From Ornithodoros turicata (lineage: Eukaryota > Arthropoda > Arachnida > Ixodida > Argasidae), in the NCBI RefSeq assembly GCF_037126465.1, contig NC_088203.1, positions 51,125,581 to 51,189,580 on the forward strand: a stretch of 64,000 nt of DNA. The letters run 5' to 3'. Positions 1-12,218 of this stretch are shown in pieces. The position numbers and the translations under genes were made by a program. The notes beneath the pieces are model-generated. The model searched no databases and was not told where the DNA came from. It was given only the letters and a program-made list of their open reading frames with translations. The first letter of the stretch is position 1, and each line of letters starts with the position of its first letter.

Positions 1-224
1 TGCATTAAGTTCAAGTTGCTCTGTAGAGTACAACACTACCATTGTTATTTTGCTGCTTATTTTCTGTCACTTGCAATATAGTGCTTTAGTTGGTTTACGG
101 TACATTCGGAGGGAACAATTGCTCATGTATTTGTGACTTCGATGCCTACTAGAAATGAGGTGTGCCACAATGTACAAATGCCATACAAAGAGCCCTTGGT
201 CATGCAAAATCACACATCACTAAC

Positions 225-436
225 CACTTCGGTCTGCTTCTGTTTGTTATTTCGCAGCTGGTTGTCGAACTCCACAAAGTCGTCCAGGTTATTTATAGGC
301 TCCTCAAAAAGCTTCTCGTGCTCGTCCACATCTTTGTGGATGCTCAACTTTGATAGACTGTGACTTAGTTGGCTTGAAATATCTTGAACCTCATATCTGA
401 TGGAATGTAGCAATGTCAGCACCCTTTTCTGGAAAG
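225..436 (-). CDS. exon opening the DUF4806 domain
   Basis: The exon follows a CTTTTCAG acceptor. Its phase (two bases completing a codon) matches the donor of the exon ending at 1083. It begins with a helical segment (FQKRVLTLLHSIRYEVQD), then a Lys/Glu-rich linker and FEEPINNLDDFVEFDNQL, which resembles the beginning of DUF4806. The remaining domain is outside the window. No extra exon between 1083 and 436 is needed to keep phase. Confidence 0.7.
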
Positions 437-2993
437 CTGAAAAGCAGTTCATGGTTGCATGGGTATAGGTTAGGCACATGAATATGGCAGCCATCGGCAA
501 AGCGAGGCAGTGACAGGCCTTGAACCGGCAGTCAGGATATACAGGCTCAAGTCCTGTCGCTGTCTAGTTTTACAGAACTTCAATATTTGTATATTCATGG
601 TTCTGAGGTATGTGAATCTTGCTTGTTCTATCCTTTCACGTGTTAGAGTCTCAGAAGAACATGTTTCCATGATGTTTATGAGATGTCGCTGCCTGGTTTT
701 GTGCTGTCCATACAAGACTGTTCGTGAGCGAGAAAGAATGCAGCAGAGACAGGGAAGTGCGTGCATGCCTCATTGAAGCCCCGTGGTAAGGGAAGACGGA
801 TTTGAGGGTGGACGGTGTTCAGTACAAGCCTCATACACTCAGCAACTTTTATTGGGGTAGTGTATTCAAGCAAAGCAATATAAAACTGGCAAAGGAAAAC
901 AATACTTTTAGTCTGCTAATTTTCGAGTCCGATCAGCAAAATTAGTCTAATTATAGCATGTGACAATGAATACAAACTGCCACAACAAGTGGAAAAGCTT
1001 TCAAATGCTTTTAACATGCAAACAAGACTTTGATTTTGCCTATTTTTAAACAACACAGTATCCTATATTACTTGCCGCTTACCTGCATTCTCAGCGCTTC
1101 CTGGCAGCGCATTTGACCCACTTTTAGTATCTTGGCTAAACGCAGTGCTTCCTGATTAAAATGATAAGTACTCCTTTACTCATGGCAACCACAAATTTTG
1201 TGTCTAAATGTCGCATTCCACTCACCCTTCACAGCAGGCGAAATTCGGTGGTTGTGCATATATCCCGCTTCATAGTCATCAGATGCCATTACACAAGACC
1301 CTGAAATAGAAACAATGCAAAGCCACTTGTGTACTACCATGCATTCAGCTACCTGACCCTTCCTCACACTCAAAGCAATTTCATCGTCTCAACTGCATCA
1401 TATTGTAAATGTGACAAAATAAATAAAAAATACCCCGGGCTGACGTTGGTAAAGACGACTGGCTGCTTGATAAGGAAGGTGCAGCAGATGACCTCTGACT
1501 GCTATGGCACATCATAGCCTCCTCAGGTTCATCAGCTGGTGATCGTCAGTTAACATGAGCAGCAGGCACAAGATTGCGTGCAAAGAAGAATAGCGATTGA
1601 GAAAAATATATACATGTGGCTTAGAGTAGAAGAACTGAACGAACCCTTGCCTTGTGCACATTTCACACATTATCAAAAGATCCTGCAACACCACACACAT
1701 TGTGTAAAGCATAACTCACCAATATCCTCGTCGTCGCTGTATGGCGGGCAGAATGCTCTCTGGTGAGTTTGTGGTAGATCTTTGCTACTTCGTGACGAGC
1801 CTGGCTTCTTGTGTGACGAGATTGGCTTCTTCTGTGATGAGACTGTAATGGTGTTGTTGTAGGGAATGCGCTTATTGCATCTAGTACAGCGCAGACTCAA
1901 CGAAACCTATGCACAGTAAAGCAACAGAAATAGTAGTTGAACAAAATTTGTCGAAGTGCTCCTTTAACCTGCCTGCTTGATTGTCGTATAAAAGTGTATG
2001 TGGAAGTGCAGCAAGAGGAGGAAGTGTTCCCACCTCATCTTTCGCCTTTCTTTCCCCCAGTTTGATCTTGCTGGTGCTGATGACTGTCTTATTGCAAAGA
2101 AAATAAAATGACGGTCTTGTCACAAGAAAGGAAAACAAATGAAGGTGTGGACACTCTTGCCGCACTTCTGATTGCACTTTTTTTTAGAGAAAAAAGCAGG
2201 GCTAGAGCAGCATGTTCACTATTTTTTTCCGACTAGTTCTTTTGCTATACTGCACACAGTTCGTGATGGGTTTGCAGTTATCAGTGGAGGACTTCATATT
2301 TCAAATTTTGATTGACAAAAATAAATTTCCCTCAACTAGAAATTGGCCAAAGCCTTTCCAAATGGTGACAAAAATTTCCAGAAGATAATTGCCGAAAGTC
2401 CCACAATGGTCAGGCGAGTACATTGACAGTCAGATTTTTTTATCACATTCGATGAAACACCCTGTATCTTACGTTTCACACAAGGTGGTGGTGTGGGTGG
2501 CTTGGGAAGCAGACTGATGTCGTCTTCATCTGAGCTACTGAAGCTCCGAACAATGCGCCGTCGTTTCCCACGTCCAAGCTCTTGATCAGTGGATAGGTCT
2601 GATGTGACCTCTGCAACGGCAAGCTTTTGGCGTGCTTGCTCATAGGTACCTGTATAAGATGCACACTAAGTAGTGACTCACACATGCATTAGAGGGAACT
2701 GTTTAATTATACTCACTGAAAAGACCCAATGGCCGACACCTCTGTCTGAACCAATTCTCTGCTGGCATCGTTCCTTCTTCAATGAGTGCCCGCAGCTTAT
2801 TGCCATTTTTCTCAGGAGGCCACATGCACACACCCCCGTTCAGCCAATTTACATGAACAATCGCAACACAGTCCTCTTCGTCTGGGAATTTTACGACTGC
2901 GAACAGTTTCTCATCTGCAAAGTGTGGAGAAGGCAAAAAATAATTATTGTGATGACACATCCTACACAGCATGGTGAAGTGGTATGATGGCAT
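225..2993 (-). CDS. DUF4806-type protein gene, six visible exons, 3' end beyond the window
   Basis: Six minus-strand exons join in phase with canonical GT/AG junctions: 2914-2717, 2649-2473, 1842-1720, 1300-1226, 1151-1083 and 436-225 (the last donor, GTTAGT, is the least certain). The first exon carries the pattern of an N-terminal module I associate with DUF4806 proteins: a FAVVKF strand, a NWLNGG turn and a MWPP motif, followed by an RxKLAxAExTSDLSxDxE stretch and a basic GKRRR patch. The middle is Ser/Lys/Pro-rich and probably disordered. The last visible exon (LLHSIRYEVQDISSQL, then NNLDDFVEFDNQL) looks like the start of the DUF4806 domain; the rest would lie left of base 1. The start is unresolved: either the in-frame ATG at 2993, which overlaps the transposase end, or an upstream exon spliced at 2914. 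Function is unknown; such proteins are common in arthropods and cnidarians. It follows the transposase in the same orientation, suggesting a two-gene element. The open frame across five junctions argues against a pseudogene. Confidence 0.72.
2717..2914 (-). CDS. exon with NWLNGG/MWPP module (N-terminal part of the DUF4806-type gene)
   Basis: This 198-nt exon is preceded by TTTGCAG and followed by GTGAGT. It enters with two bases of a codon and leaves with one, and the next exon at 2649 restores the frame (S-T-Y-E-Q). The encoded segment holds the conserved FAVVKF, NWLNGG and MWPP motifs and ends before the basic GKRRR patch of the next exon. It is the most recognisable N-terminal portion of the gene. 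Confidence 0.75.
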
Positions 2994-5126
2994 GGGCAGT
3001 CCCGAAAGGGAGCTTCACGCATTTGCGCTCCACGTTAGACAATGGCCATGACTGCAGTGGGGACATATCTGACACTCTATATATCCCAAGTATCGCAGAT
3101 TTGCATGGGTACGTGTAGAGGTCATGCTTTTGCAGGAATTTCCTGCCTACTATGTATGGCAGCTGTGCTGGGTGTGCAAGAATGATGTTCTGGATTTCTA
3201 CTGCGCTTCCATCACTTAGCATGCAGACGCAGTCTCTTCCATTTGCTTGCAACATAAACTTTCCTGGAACTTTAACTTTTTTATACTGCGAACCCTGACA
3301 ATTGTCAATCACTGGCCCATTGCGGTGTTTTTGGGAAAATGCTATCTGGTTGCTCTGCGGACACTCTGGTTCCATTACGCTTCTCCTTTCAGTGATCCTG
3401 TTGACGAGTTGTTCCAATGCCCTCTCAGGTTTCCTTTTCATGTTTTTCAAAGTTTGCATATGGTTTTCAAAAGGAAATGCTGACCAGCTGTCTAACGGTC
3501 CATGTGTTCCAGCATCTGCAGCAAGATGAAGAAGACCATGGATGTTGTACGATATAAGGTGGCGGCCATATGTTGAAGAAAACATGTCAACAAAGTGCCG
3601 AAGCAAACGTTCAGCATACTCCAAATGCCTTTCATAAAGATCTGGGCTGGTCAGGATTGTTACAGCTACGTGCAAGACCAGATAGTTCGCATACATGTCA
3701 CTGGGTATGACCTGATAAAGTACCACTGGTCCCGTATACAATAACATGGTTCGAAACTCAGTGGCCTTCCACCTGTCAAGGTCTTGCAAGCCACGGGGTT
3801 TCCTGTTGAAGTCGGATGGTATATGCTGACCCAGGGCAATGCTCTTCTGCGAAAGTTCTTCACGTTTCTCGCTGTTTATTCTAAATGATGATGCGACCTT
3901 GCACCACAAAAGTAACAACTTTCGCATTGCACCCAAACATACAAGGTGCATATACTCAAGTGGCACCTGCTGCACAAGGTCAATAGGAAGCTCCATCAAA
4001 ATAGTTGATCCAGTGTGATGCTCTTCCTGGGTTGCAGTTCTAAATGCCGCATCATCTCTTAATGGAGCATTCATCTCAGGAAAGCATACGTGCCCATTTT
4101 TGTACGATCCTTTCGTTGTGCACCTTGTGCAGCTGAAATCACCAGAGTGAGATTTTACGCACAAGATGAATGCCCTGGCAGGTGCGTCGCACACAAATGC
4201 TTTAATTTTGATGGCCACGTGAGTACTGTTGATGAGGACTCCATCATGAAGTAACTGGTTCACTTCAGAGACAAATGGCTGCAAATATTCATTTACATTA
4301 CGTGGTTTGTTGTTCCCACAATAAACACCGACAGCAAAGGGCTCACTTTTTTTGCAGTTTACGACATGGCAGAGAATCGGCCAAAACTGCTCCGTTGTGC
4401 TTTTTGTTAGGGGCAAACCGTCTATATTCACGTTCAGCAGCAGCACTTCTGGCAGCATTTCTGTGTTCCGCAACGCGAACAGTAGTCCCGATGCGAGTCC
4501 AAAGTGATGGTACTTCCCCGGAGGAATATCTAAAATGTTAGACGTGATTCGGGGAGTTTTAAGCAACGTCCTTGCTGAACTTGGGAGATCCGAGAAGGAT
4601 GGTTGTGTTCGCAAAATGCAAATGCAAAATGCAAATGGCTGTGTTTTGTACCCGATTCCACACTCCAAACCCTCAATTTAGTGCAAAATGTATGCATAAC
4701 ATCTACATCGCTGCAGGCCTGCTCTGTACACAGCGTAGTGCGAAGGCCTTCGTTTGCGCTTTCCAAAGGGGAGGTGCATGACGCCTCGGTACCCACGTTG
4801 ACTGGACAAGAACCACTAGAACCCTCCGTATCATGAGCTTCTGTCACTGCCAATGTTGGCGTCTGTGCACTGACCTGCTCTTCGTTACCGTGAGAAGCGC
4901 CGAATTTTGCGCTCGCACCTCCTGTCAGATATGCGTTTTCTTCTGCCCGACATGTCACATCACTCTGCTGTTCAGCGAGCGCATCAGGGTCCACTGTAAC
5001 GATCGAGGGACCGTGGTCTGGGAGCGCACGACTTTCAAAACTTTCACTTTCGGGTAGCACATCTTGGGCTATTTCTACATCATGCTGCACACGCCTGTAC
5101 ATGGACCGCTTTGACAACTTTGGCAT
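2962..5126 (-). pseudogene. tnp2-like (EnSpm/CACTA-type) transposase, frame disrupted once
   Basis: A start at 5126 gives MPKLSKRSMYRR, a typical opening for this animal transposase family, followed by an acidic Ser/Glu-rich region of about 140 residues. The main body lies in another frame, 4668-2962 (568 codons, opened by a non-ATG codon). It shows LPSSARTLLKTPR, NIDGLPL, a FVCDAPARAF box followed by CTRC, a MHLVCLG...LLLW segment, and a long C-terminal block (YNIHGLLHLAADAG, SWSAFPFENHMQTLK). The MHLV box is preceded by Glu; my recollection is that this position is often Asp in relatives. The two frames meet in a short repeat of GCAAAT-like units at 4611-4636, so slippage there is the likely cause; a small intron is the alternative. 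Protein role: DNA cleavage and strand transfer for the element. The DUF4806-type gene follows directly downstream. Family membership is by motif recognition. Confidence 0.75.
4611..4636 (-). repeat. 13-bp direct duplication at the transposase frame change
   Basis: GCAAAATGCAAAT occurs twice head to tail here, itself built of 7-mer plus 6-mer units. The reading frame of the transposase switches across this spot. The N-terminal and C-terminal frames differ by one base, which is what indels in such a short repeat would produce. Confidence 0.7.
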
Positions 5127-6292
5127 GTCCCTAGCCTTTCAATGTAGTTCGAAGTGAAATATCAAGGAAATATCTTGCCTGAACTACCCATCTTCAACTT
5201 CCGCGCCGAACCACCAAAACACCACGACCATCAAACCGCCGAGGAAGAGGAAGCGGGACGGCCGTGCGGGACGGCCGTGCGGGCCGTGCACTGGCTCAGG
5301 CAGTCAACGAGTTTCGAGGAGAGTTTCGTACATTTTCTATATCAATCAAAATAGGTTCAAAAATCTAACACAAATTCAAAAAGAAAGTATATGGAAGCCA
5401 GCGTAAATTTGTTTGTTGTCTGGTTTTAGTGGATTTTAGCCACTGCTGAATTTATCGCTGCATTGAGAAATATATCACGATATACGATATCACCTAGACT
5501 TATTCTGAAGTAAGTAATTATCTGCAATTGTTATTGCAGATAACTATCATTAACAACTATTGCTACTGAACAAGCGTTGAACTATTTTCCAACACTCTGC
5601 ACCGAGCACCATTTGCAATCGGTGCTACTATCGATGCTATTTCAGGATACTGAATAGCCACTTCGATCCGTATCCAATCCGGCGTGAGTTATGGTTGCGT
5701 GTGTGTTCGTATCATGGTTCATGTCCTTAACTTAAAAGCCCGGGTTTTTAAGTTATGGATCTATACCACCAGCTCTCTTGCTACCTCTCTATCCTCTCGT
5801 TATGGTTCATGTGTTCGCTCTAGTTCCAGCAACTACAGACATACGATGCTCTGGCGATGTGCCAGTCGTGATTGTGGTAGAACAAGAGATAAACTGATGT
5901 TCTGAGGCTGGAACAACATAGGGGGGTGATTGTGGTGTTTCTTAAATATTGTGGTGCCCGCTGTAGGAAGTGTAACCCCGCGTGTGGAAGTACGCCGCGT
6001 AGCTTCATAATACTCATCCCACAACGACATCGGTCGACGACGTGACTGCAGTTTGTACCCATGTCGGACGTACGCCGGGGATAAAATGCTTCTTTGTTTC
6101 CGTACACAGATAACGTTTTGTATTTGCCAGAACGAGAGCGTCTGAATTTTTTTTTTTTTTTGTGATTTCCCAGGTCCACGGTATTCTCTTGCAACCACCA
6201 ACCGTGTTATCGTAGTTCGCAAGTGGAACTTAAACAAAAAGAACACCTGTAATCGCAAACATCGTTTCATCGGGGGTGCTGTAAGTTAATAA
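5127..6292. other. 5' flank of the transposase, no gene seen
   Basis: No convincing coding segment. 5253-5281 holds a 13-bp GC-rich unit (GCGGGACGGCCGT) twice plus a partial third, in a CpG-rich patch about 130 bp upstream of the transposase start, a plausible promoter-proximal position. The rest is AT-rich unique-looking DNA with a T-run near 6148. Confidence 0.5.
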
Positions 6293-6546
6293 CACACCGT
6301 CAATGGCGTAGCCACGGGGAGGCTAGGGGTGGTGGTTTTCAGAGTATGAGCTTTTCAAAATCCTTCCGATCTCGTGACACCCCCTCATTGGACATCACTG
6401 CGTAATCGTATTGTGAACGCCCAAATCAATTACCGCATTTTGCGGTGTGCACAAGTATATTGTGTGTTGTCGCACCCAGGATCAGCGGGGGGGTTCGTAT
6501 CGAGCCCCCCCTACCTTGGCGGTCTGGCTACGCCACTGCACACCGT
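6293..6546. mobile_element. hAT-type MITE, 238 bp, 8-bp target duplication
   Basis: The body is 6301-6538. Its ends are inverted: the left reads CAATGGCGTAGCCA and the right, reverse-complemented, CAGTGGCGTAGCCA (13 of 14 identical). It is flanked by identical CACACCGT at 6293-6300 and 6539-6546. An 8-bp duplication with CAGTGGCG-type termini is the signature of hAT elements. There is no coding capacity, so it needs a transposase in trans. Confidence 0.85.
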
Positions 6547-8384
6547 GTAGGTCAGCGCTAGAATTTGGTACCAAATATATATTGAATATGGCAAACAAAA
6601 CTTGCATAATAACTTTGAATCACGCACTCGTGGTTTATAACACAATTTAAACCACTTGTAGATTGTTTAAATTCTGGGTTGGATGTGGAAGATCTTTCCT
6701 GAACCTCTTTTTTCGCTTGTATCTTTTTACCTGGTTAAAAAGTAGAGGTTACATGGCTAAATGAAAACTTTGCACATTCAAAACAACAACTCTTTGCATT
6801 ATTTATACATTCCTCTTTGCACCGCTTTTGGGTTTTTGCCAAAAAGACATCCGGTTTCACAGACAGCACGCTCTGCGCCAACCACTGTGCTGATTGATAC
6901 AGTTATCGCTTCTGATTTGAGGACAGAGAAGGTCGTATATGCCTTTTTCTGACAATTGAAATTGCCACGAAGAGGTGTACGACTCTTCAACGAAAGATTT
7001 AATTCTGCATGGCGGCTGGCTCCGAGTATCCTTAGTTGCGGAAGGACCGGAAGTCGTGGTGGGGGCTTGTTTATGTTTACCCGAGAATGTAATGCATACA
7101 TGCAAGGCATTCGGCGTTTCGTGGATCACTGGAATGTTGGCCAAGACTTGATGCATTCTCTGCATCATGAACAATACTATGCTATGGCAGGCTAAGAGCT
7201 CTAAGAGCAGTAGGTCAATAAATAACTTGTAGTAAATGTTACTAATGCCCGTGAAAACCATATCTACACAAAGCGTATGCTTCTCAGTAAAATGAGAGAG
7301 TGTCCTAGCGTCCTTACGCACACAAAACATATGCACATACAGTGTTGTCACTTTGCTTTACATTACTGATTTCTAAACAAATTTTTGCTGGGGACATGGT
7401 GAGCATTGTAGCGTCAAACTTGCTCTCACATGAGTCCAGACATGTATGCGATCGAGGAATCTCTGCAGCAGTACAAGATGAGTAAATGCTCTGTAGTGCA
7501 CGTAACTAAGATCTACAAAATGGATATTCACACAAAGCATACGCTTATCACTTTTTCCGCACATATACGCTTAGCACTTAAGACACGCAAAATGTGAAAC
7601 ACAGTTGTGTACACAAAAGTGTGCAGAAAATTTGTCATTAATTTGCTGGAATAACTTCTTGATCTCTAAACAAAAATTTGTTTACAAGGACATGGTGAAC
7701 GTGTGGGCCCTGAACTTGCTAAGTAATAAACCGTAATCGTTCTCTATGTCTGCATGCCACGGTGTCCTTCAGAATAACTTTGGCCACAGCAATCACGTGC
7801 ACAGGACTTTCAGCAAACTGTCACGCTTGCAGTGCACATTTAGCCATTGTCTCTCTGCAATGATCTTAAATGTACTGGTGATAAGTGGCTCCAAAGCAAC
7901 ACATGCTCTTTGCCCAGACATAAGCACACCACAGCGAAGGACATTTGCACAAATAAAGAAGGATAAGATACACTGAAACTAGCATTCATAAAAAGAGGTA
8001 GCTGCTCCTACTAGTAAAGAAGGATAGTGATACAGCCAAAAAAGGCTATTTGTTTTGTTGAAGAGGTGACAAGCAGCTCACCAATGTGCTTCGGGTTTTC
8101 ATTACTGAAGTACATTAGGACCGCAAAGTTTGAATAACTATGATTGATGATGCGAGAGGCACCTCAATCAGATAATGATCTTTAAAACTTTCAGCATTGT
8201 CTTCTGTATTTTGCTGTGCCCTCCCTGGTGGTTCTTGGTGGCTTTGCATCAGGATTATATGCCACTGAGGTCTGGTGCAACTTTCAAAAAGGTCCACAAT
8301 CGGTAAACTGAAACGTGGTTACAGGCTCCTGCATGACAGCAGCCATGTGAGCTGGAGTGTCTATTAGCAGCCGCTGCCCTATCG
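6547..8384. other. non-coding stretch with an imperfect direct repeat
   Basis: No gene recognised. Two diverged copies of a segment about 290 bp apart (roughly 7225-7435 and 7510-7728) share CACAAAGCRTAYGCTT and a later GGACATGGTGA block. They look like an old tandem duplication of unknown type. The remainder shows nothing I can name. Confidence 0.45.
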
Positions 8385-8515
8385 ACCTCTTGGATTTTCA
8401 TTATTTTTTTATATTTAGAAGCTCATCGTGCATTATGACCAACAGCGGTAAAATGAATAATTTCTACGGAATAGTTTTCGCGCAAAAAAATCCAGAAAAT
8501 CCGGATATGAACCAC
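8385..8515 (+). repeat. solitary fragment related to the 27.8-29.0 kb foldback arms
   Basis: Shared order of motifs with the left arm of the foldback at 27,844: a TCGACCTC..GG block, an A/T-run ending in ATATTTA, AAGCTCATCGT, and finally a CGTGCAAAAA-like segment followed by GAAAATCCGG. It is a single arm fragment without an inverted partner here. Confidence 0.55.
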
Positions 8516-8605
8516 AACAAATCAACCACAAAGGATATCAAAGGATCAACCACAATCGATCAACCACAAAGGTGGTTGATATCAAAGGATATCAACCACA
8601 ACATA
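8515..8605 (+). repeat. short tandem/inverted repeat built on ATCAACCACAA
   Basis: The units ATCAACCACAA and AAAGGATATCAA alternate several times, with one inverted unit (TTGTGGTTGA-like) forming a local hairpin. Simple-sequence origin; no gene. Confidence 0.6.
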
Positions 8606-8639
8606 TATGAGCCGTTACTGCTTTTACTCATTTGTTGAT

Positions 8640-9715
8640 TCTTTTTCAAAGTTTACGCTGACCCATTTCTGTGCCGTGCTGGCTCTGGTGGGACAGCCTG
8701 CGGATATCCTCGGGACAGTTGCCATAGCGTGTCCCGTGACGGACGTCCTGGGTAATCCGAAACTTGCCCCGTATGGGACGCGGACGACGGGACCGAAATG
8801 GGACATCCTTGGGACTTTGTGTGTTGTCTGGGTACAATTCAAAACAAAGTGTTGGTTTCAGTGATGGACGCTTAATTTGAGAGAACGTTGCTGGTAGAAA
8901 TCTCTGACGGCATAATTTGAACCTGAACACATAGATGGCGTTAGCGTCGGCTCCTCTGCTCCTTCCCTACACGGCTTAATGTTGTGTTGTGGCGGGTTTG
9001 CGTTGCTGTTGTGCTGCGTCTGCGTGTGTTTGAGGACCTCTTATAAAACAGAAAATCTGGTCGTAACTACAAGGCACGACACGAAAGGAACGTCAGCTAC
9101 TGGAACCTAACATTTGGACATTGTCGTGCGAGTTACGTAGTACACTGCGCCAACGCCAATGTGGTACGTAGAGAGGTGGGCGCCCATGACTCATCGTAGG
9201 TCTTCGTTTTTACAAAACGCTGCAACTAAAGTTTCGTCACACTTTGTCATATGTGTGTGAGGAAGCTTCCAGTGGTTGTTTGCATGTTGTTTCGACGGCT
9301 TTGCCCACACCTGTTGACACGAGACTTGGAGCTACAGAGAATGAGCAACTGGAGGAAACAACCGATTTCTACACAGTGCATCTTTTTGCATAATAAAGCC
9401 ATGTCACCAATGCACGAGTCTGAAGTGTTTCTGGAGAAGTATAGAAGTGTGTAATAATGTCAACATTAAGTTGGCCATACGAAACAAACCGACAGAAATA
9501 CTAAAAAAAAAACAATATACGTCCCCTACACTGACCATTTTTGATCCGTCAATGTCCGCACGGGACACCCCTGGGCGCTACAACGGCGCTATTTTTCTGT
9601 CTCATCTCCTCACACACATAAAACGGACCTAAAACGGATGTACATGGGACGTCCGAATGTCCGTTCTCGGATATTTCCCGGATATCCATAGGAGTGCACT
9701 GTGTTGTTGGGGGGG
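8640..9715. repeat. possible degraded TIR element with GGGACRTCC motifs
   Basis: Both ends of this interval (8680-8835 and 9540-9712) are rich in GGGACGTCC, CGGATATCC and related palindromic words, arranged roughly in inverse order, while the middle is unlike them. It could be a decayed MITE-type element; I cannot fix its boundaries or a target duplication. No coding sequence recognised. Confidence 0.3.
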
Positions 9716-9905
9716 AAACTCCTCTTTAGAAGAAAGGAAAAATTCCGCACACACAACCACAATACTCGTGAAGCAATGGTTTCTAATCTTACAATGACAT
9801 GTTTTTCATGCATTTAAGCAGGGTTAGTCACGTTCCAGCCACATATCTGTACGACAATTAGTCTTCTTCACGTATTGCATTGAAGAACTGCCTTCCTGAA
9901 ACAAA
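9716..9905. other. non-coding spacer
   Basis: Short unique-looking stretch between the GGGACRTCC-rich interval and the palindromic retro-insertion. Nothing recognised. Confidence 0.4.
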
Positions 9906-10646
9906 CTAAATAACAAGGTAGATGGGTAGAAATCCAGCGAACCGGTAGAGATGTAGGAAGGGAGTTGCCTCAGGACAGAAGCCGCCGATATTTCGAACAG
10001 AGACTGTTCTTCTTCTGGGCACCGTCCTCATCATTGGCATGGTATTTAAAGGGTTAGGTGTGACGTGTTTAAAGGTTCATGCGAATTGTGGGTCAACAGC
10101 CCGGAGGGAAGAAAGGTCCGTACGGGTTTTTACGGCGGGAGTGAATGGCTGCTTTGTTAGAGTGTGGAGGGGATTATGTGAGCGTAGTGATCTAGGCTAC
10201 AGACCGGTTGCAGAAAAATGGAAGGTTCACGAACACGTGGACGAAACGGGACAACAGGCAAGAATTCGCAAGCATAGCGAAAGACGTAACCACTAACATC
10301 CATATCTTTCGCTATGCTTGCGAATTCTTGCCTGTTGTCCCGTTTCGTCCACGTGTTCGTGAACCTTCCATTTTTCTGCAACCGGTCTGTAGCCTAGATC
10401 ACTACGCTCACATAATCCCCTCCACACTCTAACAAAGCAGCCATTCACTCCCGCCGTAAAAACCCGTACGGACCTTTCTTCCCTCCGGGCTGTTGACCCA
10501 CAATTCGCATGAACCTTTAAACACGTCACACCTAACCCTTTAAATACCATGCCAATGATGAGGACGGTGCCCAGAAGAAGAACAGTCTCTGTTCGAAATA
10601 TCGGCGGCTTCTGTCCTGAGGCAACTCCCTTCCTAAATAACAAGGT
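9906..10646. mobile_element. palindromic retro-insertion with 14-bp target duplication
   Basis: CTAAATAACAAGGT is repeated exactly at 9906-9919 and 10633-10646. Between them two near-identical arms of about 325 bp (ending at 10284, starting at 10305) are inverted around a spacer of about 20 bp. The left arm carries an extra 37 bp (9920-9956) that also occurs in the related copy at 35,406-35,500. Each arm includes GATGAGGAC, then TTCGAAATATC, reminiscent of Penelope-like element terminal repeats. Target duplication plus inverted halves fits twin priming or a tail-to-tail dimer of one retroelement. The element class is uncertain. Confidence 0.65.
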
Positions 10647-12218
10647 GTATCATATGTCACAGGCATTTTGTACCGGTTATGCAGTAAAATTAGTACGCTT
10701 GAGGCGCCACATATCCTCCTGGTAATGATGTGAAGGAAGGAAGCTTCAATTTTTCTAAATGTAAATGAGTGCCGTGGTGTCTTGCATTGTAACAGCATCT
10801 AGGCACTCTTTCCTGTGGGCTTTCGAGTGACAGATTCATACATATTAGAATCATTTGTAATGATGCTGATAACAACACTCTTAATCACATGAGAATTTTG
10901 TGACGGTAGTATGCCCATATTGCGTTCATCCTTCATTCACTGGTGTGCATTTAGGGGTGGAGTGTGAGTCAAGGCTCCCTCTGGTTCCTCTATGTGTATA
11001 TTCATCTATGTATTTTCATTTGTTTCGGTAAAATAAATAAATGTCAAATGTCAAAAACGTCAAATGTCAAAGGCAGAGGTGAGCTAGTACGAAATAGGAG
11101 TACCTGTTCCTATCAGGTAATATATAGGGCATGTCAAGAAGAAAGAACCGTGGGCACTTAGCACATACCTGTACTGGTGTAAGCAGAACGAAGTTGCAAC
11201 ATAATTGAAAGTACAGTGAAGTAAAGTGTATGTTAGAAGTGGCCTTTGGTTTGGTTCATGCAGTATTACTACAATTTCTACTACTCTGTACTTATTGCTC
11301 GAACTCAGCTATTTAGAACACATTGAAGACAGACAAACAGAACGAAATTACAGGCATTGGGACATTCATGATAAATAGAGGCATGATTGCAATGTGGATG
11401 TGAATGCAGATGTATATAATAATTCTTGTGACCGGAGTACACAGGAACGTGTTTTTCTATTCTTCAATATTTGCCTTGCAGCATATGAGACTACACAACA
11501 AGTGCACAGATCACACCAGTGTAAAGCTGGAGTGTCGTTGACATCCGTGTCGCCACCATGTCATGACATCAGTGTCATGACAGCTGACAACAATGCATAG
11601 CATGTGAGATTTGCCAGGATATCTTGCAAAAAATGAGCATACCTGTGTTCCCAGATCACGTGATCTGTCATACATCTGCAGTCACATCATAATGATACCC
11701 ATGATTTAGCACAGGCGACACAAATGTCAATCTGCTACGTTGTGACTGTCCTCAGCATAGCAGCGTTTCAGACAGATCGATGTACTTGCGTGCCGCAGTA
11801 CGAGGTGGAAAAACAGCATTACCAATAACAACAGGTTCCTGTGATCTACATATATTTCACGGTACTGATAATTTTGTTACTGGTTGTCTTTGCACCGACT
11901 CAGACACACCCTACATGTCCTTCCATCACAGTTCCCTTTTTCATGATCTCTATTTGTTTGTTATGTGTAACAGACAGCATTTTCGGTATTCAATCACTCT
12001 TCATGTCCAATGTACAGGAGTAATTTCAACTGTTCAGTGTTGGTACTTCCTGTGCCAGTAAGAGTGTCAGCTAGTGCTTCTGCTTTTCATGCTAAACTGC
12101 CCAATAGAATTCCGCTCTGTTGCACTATCAATGCATTGGAGATGCGTCTCCACGCACAATGTAGTAAATATTTCTTTTTTCCATAGCATGTGGCATGAGA
12201 CAAACATCTGTACTTCAG
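10647..12218. other. non-coding stretch, nothing recognised
   Basis: No coding segment with family motifs. A small repeat of GTCAAATGTCAAA lies near 11,041-11,070, and CATGTCATGACAT palindromic words near 11,558-11,582. Nothing else supports a feature. Confidence 0.4.

Noticed and set aside
676..873. Extra exon of the DUF4806-type gene
   Set aside because: The flanking exons (ending 1083, starting 436) are already in phase with each other and this frame has no domain similarity.
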